NCBI GenBank assembly: GCA_002104905.1
Contig: MCFE01000242.1
Span: forward strand, 53,647-117,646
Direction: 5' to 3'
From: Basidiobolus meristosporus CBS 931.73
Lineage: Eukaryota; Basidiobolomycota; Basidiobolomycetes; Basidiobolales; Basidiobolaceae
Length of the DNA: 64,000 bases
The position numbers were made by a program, and so were the translations under genes. This document shows, piece by piece, positions 56,465 to 64,000 of this stretch. How positions within the stretch are numbered: position 1 is the first letter of the stretch; every line of letters starts with the position of its first letter. The notes beneath the pieces are model-generated. The model had not been told where the DNA came from. It worked only from the letters and a program-made list of their open reading frames with translations, and did not search any database.

Positions 56465-57960
56465 CTAAGACTGATGAATGATGTGATGTACTGGCTAGAG
56501 AAGTGGTGTGTTTCCATAAATATTGATAAAGGGGGTTCTGAAGATATGCTGCTACATCTAGCCAGAATTATTCCCAAATGTAACTTACAATGTATATGGT
56601 ACCAGTGGACAGCCATCATGCAGTTGGGAACAAATGCCCCAGGCCCCATCTGGATACCAGCATTTGTTGGCAGTTGTATGGCATTCCCCACAGAAAATCC
56701 CACCATTGTAAGATGTCCAACTTGTCAGAAATCCACCATCAGTGGCGGAAAACATTGTTCACACTGCAGATATATTCCAGTGACACCCTGTCCAAAGAAC
56801 CTCATGCAGTCCTACAAATATTTTGAAGCTATGCTGTACTGCACTCAGTGTCAATAAAGTGCTAACATTTCCAATGTATTTGATATCACACTAAAAGCAA
56901 CTAAGAAACAAGGGCTACTCTGAAGATATAAATAACTATGCCTTTGCCTAAGCAATTGATAGCCACTCATCAAGCATGTGCTGTGCCAGCAAATCTTGCC
57001 GGCCACCAATTCCTATCAACCTGAGTCTTCCACCTATATGACAATATCAGAGCAGATATCAGAATGTAGTCTCATTTGTATTTTGCTTAGATTACGGTCT
57101 AATCTAGATAGCTACTGTATCCTTTGCTGCATGTTTTTGTATGCTTTCCAGTGGCATAGAGCTCAATGGTCAATAAACTTTAGAGCATATTATTATATGC
57201 GTAGGAGATACCCCTGCCATCAGCAAGATAGCTGGGTGTTCAGGCACAATGGACAAGCTAGCTGACATTTTGAGGTAGAAAGGATGGTATTACTGTCAAA
57301 TGTTTGAGAACTAAGGGATTTACTGCATTACTCATACACATTATTATCAACCACACTCCAACACTAAGATCATCATATTTCCACCAAGAAAATGCACAGA
57401 AGTCAGCATGCATTTGCAGCACAGTTGGTAAGCTATAAGCCATTGGCCAGAGTATGGGATTTATTAGAAACCAGAGTCATTTAAAGTGCAGGGTATCTGT
57501 TGGGGCAAAAGCTTTCCACTGGGAGCAATGCATTTGCTTTGCACTTCAACCTTTTACTAATTGCCAGGTAGAATAGGGCCTTTGAGATACTCAAGATATT
57601 CAAAAGTAATGATTAGAAAGTAGATAGTATTTGCTAACCATAATATTTGTCATAGGCTCCAAGCACTATTGATATGCATTCTCCAAAATAAAAGTTCAAG
57701 GACTGGTTGAACTGGATAGGCATTACTCAAAGTGGCATTTTGAAGCCATTTTTACCAAGAGTATATTGGAAGCATTGAGAGTCATATATTGATATTCTAG
57801 GAGCATTTATGCAGAATTCAATCACTAATGCCAACTAGTTGCTTCTAAAGCTTTGTGCTATGAGTCTGTAATATGATTTGAGCAGCTATACTACAAACAT
57901 AAAACTGAATGCATAGATCTCTGCTACTACTGTATCCATTCTCTACCTTATCTTTCTTGG
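56465..57960 (+). pseudogene. Tnp2 transposase, unit D (fragment)
   Basis: Starts inside the N-terminal region (LNDVMYWLEKWCVSINIDKG) and includes the cysteine-rich block around 56640-56800, then SFPLGAMHLL-like DNA near 57510 and a C-terminal HSLPYLSW-like segment near 57940. Many stops. Confidence 0.65.
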
Positions 57961-58004
57961 TGCGTTGAAAGAGTACTAGTCGTTTAGCATGAACAATATT
58001 GCCT

Positions 58005-59000
58005 ATCTAAAAATGCAGTAGATAAAACATTTGCAAATGTTGGCATCTCACTGTATATCTATTAGAGTCACTGAGTGGCTTAATGGACTAATTGGAGAAA
58101 TACTGGCTAAGTATGCATATGGAGCTCTAAGCAGATGGGACAAGTATATTGACCACACACTGTTTACCTGCAGAGGTAGAAAACAGCATAATCCAAGAAT
58201 TGCCATTTTACTTAATGTGGAGATGTGAGCCAAGGATTCCAGGAGATCCTATTAAGCCAAGACTCACAGAGAACATGAGGAATGAACTATATCAGCCTAT
58301 TAGACACCAGTAAATAACAGATACAGAAACATCAGGAGGTACAAGCAAAGATCTCTCACAGTGCAGAAAAGATTAAGCAGAGATTTGGTAAGAATTTGTC
58401 ATCAGAGACTTTGACAACTGGAGAGTTTCTATTGTCAAGAAATAACACTTGGAACTGGTTAGAGCCACCATGGACAGGACCATTCAAGAGCATCAGGGAA
58501 TGTCCAATTGAAACTTACCAAACAGTGGACAACCAAGGAAATATCCAAGAAGATCTATTTCATAGAGACATACTCATGTTTGCAAGACTTGCTGACTATG
58601 ATGTGCCATCATGCTACTGGTACCACAAGAAAACAGATGTAGGAGACCCCCCTCAGTCTTAGTAGAGATGAATGTCACAATCTGACCATTGAGTATCCAC
58701 ATTAGACAATTTTCAACCAAATCAATTAGTTGTATGCGTAGCATATATCTATATCAATATTTTCTATTAAAACAGTAGTGGTCAGGAAGTAAAGTAGTTC
58801 CATATCAGACAGCAGCAGATAAATTGTGTAAGATCTAATTGTGTGATGATGATGCATTCAAATGACAGCCTACATTAGGATATGCAATGGGTCAGCAATT
58901 GATCTGGCAAAATGCACACAAGAAGCTGCTGGAACCCCAACAAAGATTAGTTCAGGCTTTAGTGAATGCCATACTAGCTGAAATCTCCATATCTCTATAA
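58005..59000 (+). mobile_element. Ty3/gypsy 3' fragment on the plus strand
   Basis: Integrase tail (TEWLNGLIGEILAKYAYGAL; LLSRNNTWNWLEPPWTGPFK, a typical integrase C-terminal motif; open frame 58396-58662), followed by a plus-strand gypsy LTR remnant (about 58690-59000). The opposite orientation to G1-G3 shows a separate insertion or inversion. Confidence 0.7.
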
Positions 59001-59070
59001 CTCTTTTATCCCAACTTTTAATAAGATCACAATTGGGACTACAGAGCATAAGTACATAGCTTAGTGAGAG

Positions 59071-59361
59071 TGCTGAACAACTTGAAGTACTGCCTAAACA
59101 TTCACCCTACTTGGTCACCTATATCATTACCTACCAATACCACAGAATACTGACTGAATTTCTTATTAGGATCTATCTAGAATACTTTTGCCATAACATT
59201 AGGTACCTGGATCATGAGAATTTAAAAGGTAATCCAAAATGTCCTAAACTTTGGGTACATATGTTTAGGACCTTCATGAGCATATCTTTGTGCTACTTTT
59301 ACAAAGATAATTACAAAGTACAAGTACTACTTTTGCATGTGATAGATCATTAAGTAACATT
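59071..59361 (+). repeat. Diverged copia-A LTR remnant
   Basis: TGCTGAACAACTTG, then CTAAACATTCACC and TGGGTACATATGTTTAGGACC follow the copia-A LTR order. The preceding 35 bp resemble the 3' end of copia-A pol and its purine tract (CTTAGTGAGAG). Confidence 0.6.
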
Positions 59362-59417
59362 TGGAGGGGGGTTCTTCTTTCTTTAGGGGGAAGGTTTCAG
59401 GTTATTGCCGCTACCAT

Positions 59418-59782
59418 TGTTACAAGTCTTGAAATAAAGTTGTAGAGGAATAGTGAGTTTGGCTAGTATTGCATTCACCAAAACCTGAACCAATTTTCAT
59501 TGAGGTTCCAGCAGCTCCTAGTATACATTTTGCCATATCAGTTACTGACTAATTGTATTTCTTAATGTAGGCTGTGTCTGATGACTTATTAATTGCATCA
59601 TCATCACCCAAATTAGATCCTATTTACTATATCTGTTGCTGTCTAATAAGGATCATGTATTCATATGCAGACTGATACTTCTGATTTGCTAGAAAACACT
59701 GATTAGTATTGGACCAAACATAAAAATAACTGATTTGACTGAATGCTGATGTTACATAAATATTCAAGCAGTGGATCATTAT
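59418..59782 (-). repeat. Gypsy LTR shared by two elements
   Basis: Has a PBS-leader on its left (as a 5' LTR of an element to the left) and integrase on its right (as a 3' LTR of G2). This suggests LTR-LTR recombination. Confidence 0.65.
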
Positions 59783-59899
59783 TGGCTCCCCTACTATAGC
59801 TGAGAGGGCTCTCCCAAGTTTCCTTTCTTAGGATACTAATATCTAAGTGCTTCAAGATTGCAAGTAAGTCAGGCCAACTTGAGTCTGTCTCTGTGAACT

Positions 59900-62800
59900 A
59901 GAGCTTCTTGGAAGTTCCCTTGCTAGTCCACTACCTGGTAAGTTGCAAATGCACATTTTCTGATGATCTTGAGCAGTCCTGACCATTGTGGCACATACTT
60001 CTTTCAAATGTTGTGTCTCAGCAGTACAAAATTTGCAACTGTCAATGCCTCTGGTGAAGTAGTCTTATCAAATTGTGACTTCAACTTTTCTGCACTTTGA
60101 GATACTTTGGCCTGTACCTCTTGACATATTTGTTCCAGTTACTGGTGTCTACATGGCTGGCTAAGTTCATCTTCTAAGGCATCAGCAAGCTTTGGCTTTG
60201 CAAGAACTCCTGGAATTCTTGGTTCATATTCATACATCAAGAAAATGCAGTTTTTTGGTGATGTTATGCACTCTTACTCTGCAGGCTAATAGTGCTTGAG
60301 CTATATCATAATCCCATCTCCTGGCAGCTCCTTTTGCATACTTAGTTGGCATTCTCCCAAGTAATCCATTACACTGCTGAATGACTCCATCAGTTCCAGG
60401 GTGATATGTCAAGGTTTTTAAGTTTTTGATCTGCTGCATTTCCAGGTAAACTTTCAGTATCTTTGCCACAGAGTTTACTCTTCTATCAGATAATATTTCT
60501 ACAGAGCATCCAAACATCATCACAATCATGTGGTAGATGAAACTTGAAGCTTCTTGCTCACTAGCTTTAGCAACTGATCATTTAGTAATAAAGTCAATTA
60601 CTACTAGCATCCTATGGTTGCATTTCCTGGTGGTTGGCAGCCTTCTAACAAAGTCAGTTCACCATTTCCCAGATGGTCCTACAGGCTTCTGTTGCAATTT
60701 AAGAAGTGATTAGGATAAACAGTACATATCAAGAAATAGTGATATAGTTGCACTCTTCCTTATTCATAAAGAGCTCAGTATTGATGCCCTAGTAGAAGTT
60801 GTACAGCTTTAACATCAAGAAATGGGGGCTTTTCAACATTCAGGAGCATTATGAAACAGTTTCAAGGTTAGTACAACATGTTTGGTAAAAGTGCTGATAT
60901 GATCTTCACTATAGAGAAATAACCATAGGATTATAGACATTAAGAAAGTGGTAAAGTTAGGGCTGTTAATTAGTCCTTCAGTGACCAGGACTAGTCCAGA
61001 ATTTTTAAGTAATTTTTTGCAGCTGAACAATACCAAATAGTCCAATATTTCAACAGCTCCAAGGGAAAGAGTTTGGCAGTTCTTGGTAAATGGCCTTGGT
61101 TGATTTGGCAACTTGGGCATGTTTTCACCAGCTTTTCAATATTTTGTTTCATTCTGGGCAACCATGCCCTGACTTTTGCAAGGCTAAGGGTTTGTTAAGT
61201 TCAAGGATATTCCTATGAATTGTGTATTGTAAGTATCAAAGACAGGCATGTGACATAAGGGCAATAGACAATAGGGCTTCCATCAACAATTTTGTAGAGT
61301 GCTTCATCCTGCACTGCAAAGTTGCTGGCTTCATCCTCAACTAACTTCTTTTTGTGGTCATTCACCTCATTAGGAATGGCTTGGTCCCCTAAGTACTTTG
61401 GTAATAAGCTAGGCCAATCTGATTCATGCACCAAGCTAAGTTGTACAACTTGTTTGTGTCTTGATAAGGCATCAGTACCCATGTTGTTTTTCTCTGAGCA
61501 GTGCACAATCTCCAAATCAAATTGCTGAATGTATTCACTCTATCATGACACTCTTTTGGATAGTACCTTCTGAGTAAATGTATACTTCAGCAAGCTGAGA
61601 TCAGTACTCACAGAGCATTTGACTCCTTCAATGTAGCATCACTATGTCTTCAAGCAGTGTATCATTGCCAGCATCTCCTTCTCATGCACTGGATAGTTTT
61701 GTTTTACTGAGTTCAGTTTCTTGGGCTCAAAAGCAACTGGGTAGTCCTTTCCCACATGTTCTGGGCTCAATACTCCACTAATTGCATAATCAAAACCATC
61801 TGTGCACAGTGTAAACTCTATTCTGAAGTCTGAGATTCTAAAGCTTGGCAGCTCAGCAATTTCATTCTTCAGCATCTGAAAGGCAGTATTGCAGGCTATG
61901 TCCTACTTGTATGTGTTTTATTTCTTGAGGATATCAGTTAAAGGGGCTGCAATACTTGCTAAGGACTTGACATATTTCCAATAATGGGAAACCATTCCAA
62001 GGAATGATCTGAATTCTATAAGCTATGCAGCTACTTCATATTCTCAATGAGTTCAGCCTTCTTGGGGCCAAAATTTACCCTGTGCTAGTTGCTATATGTC
62101 CCAGATATTCAACATGTTCTTTGAAGAACTCATGATTTACTAGCTTGCCATATAGCTTGTTCTCTCTTAGCTTCTTTAAGACCTTTTCAATGTGTGGCAA
62201 GTAGTCCTCCTCTGTCTTGTTGATTATCAATATGCTATCTAGGTGTATTATTCAATGTTTACCAAGTGATATTCTTCTGTGTTGCTGTATATCAATATGT
62301 CATATAGGTAGATTACCATAATCCTGTCTAAGTACTCCTGGACAACAGTTTGCATCAACATGATGAATGTTGCAGGGGCTTTGGTGAGACCAGAACTCAT
62401 GACTAAGTACTTATAATTTCCATGTTTGGTCCTGAATCTTGTCTTAGGGATGTCTTCTGGCTTCACCCTACTCTGGTTGTATCATGACATGATGCAATTG
62501 TGCAGATTATAGTAGCTCCATTGAGTTAGTCCAAAAACTCACTAATTGAGGGTATGGGGTACTTATTTTTAACAGTAACTAATTCAAGGGCTCTGTAGTC
62601 AGTGCACATTTTAGGTGATCCATCCTTCTATTTCACAAAAAGCACTAGTAATCTGCAATGTCACTTGCTGTGTATAATATATTCCTGCTCCAATAACTGA
62701 TTAATTTGTAACTCCATCTCTTCTAACTCACATAGACTCATCCTACAAGGTGTCTTGCTTGCTAGAGGGCCTTTTCTTGGTCAATGGCATTATCCATGCC
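59900..62800 (-). pseudogene. Gypsy G2 pol (RT, RNase H, integrase; decayed)
   Basis: RT pieces with MKPEDIPKTRFRTKHGNYKY and a YxDD equivalent IYLYDILIYS (62466-62248); RNase H with FTLCTDGFDYAISGVLSPE (61875-61642); spacer with EIVHCSEKNNMGTDALSRH (61515-61213, the RNase H end); integrase core with LKTLTYHPGTDGVIQQCNG (60529-60230). Multiple stops. Confidence 0.8.
60690..61055. repeat. copia-B solo LTR, copy 4
   Basis: 366 bp, TGTTGCAATTT...TTCAACA inside G2 integrase. Flanks GCTTC and GCTCC match at 4 of 5 bases; the undisturbed G1 copy reads GACTCCAAGGG at this site. Confidence 0.8.
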
Positions 62801-62818
62801 TCTGACTTGTGGTAGGCC

Positions 62819-64000
62819 TGTTACCAGTCTTGATATAAGAGTTATACAGGAATAGGGAGTTTAGCTAGTATTGTGTTCACTAAAGCTTGAACTGATCTTT
62901 ATTGAGGTTCCAGCATTTCCTCATATACATTTTGCTAGATCAATTGCGGACTAATTGTATTTCCCAATGTAGATTGTGGCTGATGATTTGTTTGATTGCC
63001 TCATTGTCAAACAATTAGATTGTGCTTAATGTATCTATCTGTGCATAATCAGTATCTGCAGATTCATCTGCTCATTAATACAACTGATCTGATAGATAAC
63101 ACTGATATACCAATAGGCTAAACATAATACTCATTGAGTTGATTAAAAGCTGATCTAGCCTAAACATTCAGGCAATAGATCATACATTCTCCCCTACTAA
63201 AGTTGTGAGGGTACTCCTGAATCTCTTTTCTTGTGATACATGTATCTCAACGGTTGAGTATTGTCAGCAAGTCTTGCAAGCTTGAGTTGGTATCAATGAA
63301 TTAAGTCCTCCTAGATATTACCATGTTTGTCCAAAGTTGATAAGTTGCAAATTGACACTCTGTGATGATGTTGAATGGTCCTGTCCATTGTGGCTCAAAC
63401 TTCTTCCAAGTGTTGTCTCTCAGTAACACAAAGCTCTGAACTGTCAAGGCTTTGAGTGAAATAGTCTTATAAAATATATGCTTCATTGTTTCTGCACTTT
63501 GAGATATCTTGGCCTGTGCCTCTTGATGTCTTTGTTCCAGCTACTGGTGTTTACTTGGCTGACTGAGCTAATCTTCTAAGGCATCTGTAAGCTTTGGTTA
63601 TGTGAGATCTCCTGGAATCTTGGATTCACATCCATACACTAAGTAAAATGGCAATTGTTGGGTGGTATTGTGCACTCTAACTCTGCAGGCAAATACAGCT
63701 TAGCCTATATACTCATCCCAACTAGTGACAGCTCCATTTGCCTACTTGGTCAGCATTTCTCCAAACAATCCATTAAGCCACTCAGTGACTCTATTAGTTC
63801 TGGGTGATATGTTGAGGTTTTCAAGTGTTTGATCTGCTGCATTTCTACAAAAGCTTCCAATGTCTTTGCCATATAGCTTGATCCTCTTATTGGATAAAAA
63901 TCTCTTTTTAGGGCATCCAAACTTCATAAGGATCTCATGGTTGATGTAACTTACAACTACTTCTTCACAGGCTACAGGTACAGCTTTAGCCACTGGCCAT
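62819..64000 (-). mobile_element. Ty3/gypsy element G3 (minus strand, runs off right edge)
   Basis: 3' LTR 62819-63186 (368 bp, TGTTACCAGTCTT...GATCATACA) sits inside the RT of G2. Integrase pieces follow on the right: FVLLRDNTWKKFEPQWTGPF (63486-63301) and NLNISPRTNRVTEWLNGLFG (63993-63742). Confidence 0.75.

Larger units (their letters stand above)
59362..62818 (-). mobile_element. Ty3/gypsy element G2 (minus strand, interrupted)
   Basis: Leader and PBS remnant 59362-59417 belong to a second element on the left. LTR 59418-59782; then integrase, RNase H and RT on the minus strand up to 62818, where the LTR of G3 begins. A copia-B solo LTR lies at 60690-61055. Confidence 0.75.

Noticed and set aside
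1-64000. tRNA, rRNA and CRISPR arrays
   Set aside because: No T-loop/A-box pairs, rRNA signatures or regularly spaced identical repeats were seen by eye. CRISPR is not expected in a fungal nuclear genome.

Overview
The window is nuclear DNA of a fungus. Host genes carry short spliceosomal introns, mostly 49-75 nt, with GT(A/G)-AG ends. Several gene types are typical of fungi: a VID21/EAF1 NuA4 scaffold, a Reg1-like PP1 regulator with an areA/DUF1752-type segment, an Rrt8/EI24-like membrane protein and an Atp7-type F-ATPase subunit d. I cannot fix the phylum from sequence alone.

The window has two halves. Positions 1-27273 are gene-dense and nearly free of repeats. In order they hold: an EI24/Rrt8-like membrane protein (-, cut by the left edge); an F-box protein (+); an unrecognised 257-residue protein (+); a 14-3-3 protein (+); a CUS2/Tat-SF1 U2 snRNP factor (+); a La protein (-); a small ORF (-); VID21/EAF1 (+); an SH3 protein (+); the MPS1 spindle-checkpoint kinase (+); the BCS1 mitochondrial AAA ATPase (-); the CWC15 spliceosome protein (-); a REG1-like PP1 subunit (-); ATP synthase subunit d (-); and a small N-terminally hydrophobic ORF (-). 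These are housekeeping genes for splicing and RNA handling, chromatin, mitosis, mitochondria and signalling. They do not form a pathway cluster. I rebuilt the exon structures by eye from frame continuity and splice signals.

Positions 27274-64000 are AT-richer, and I find no host gene there. They form a nested transposon block. The apparent substrate is a tandem array of about 4.97-kb units, each with a Tnp2-type (CACTA/CMC) transposase gene and an oppositely oriented accessory gene. Four partial units (A-D) are visible. Inserted in or fused to them are two copies of a Ty1/copia family (copia-A) plus an LTR remnant; a PIF/Harbinger-type transposon of about 4.5 kb inside the second copia-A copy; a second copia family (copia-B) present as one LTR with a pol fragment and three solo LTRs; and several Ty3/gypsy elements. 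Target-site duplications (AGGAC, CATG and two 4-of-5 matches) give a relative insertion order. Almost all element ORFs are broken. The Harbinger transposase is the one that reads intact.

The observations most worth a second look are the tandem Tnp2 array with its accessory gene, the 12-nt primer-binding site of copia-A (which matches the anticodon arm of initiator tRNA-Met), the mismatched flanks of copia-A1 at the gene/transposon boundary, and the intact Harbinger transposase.
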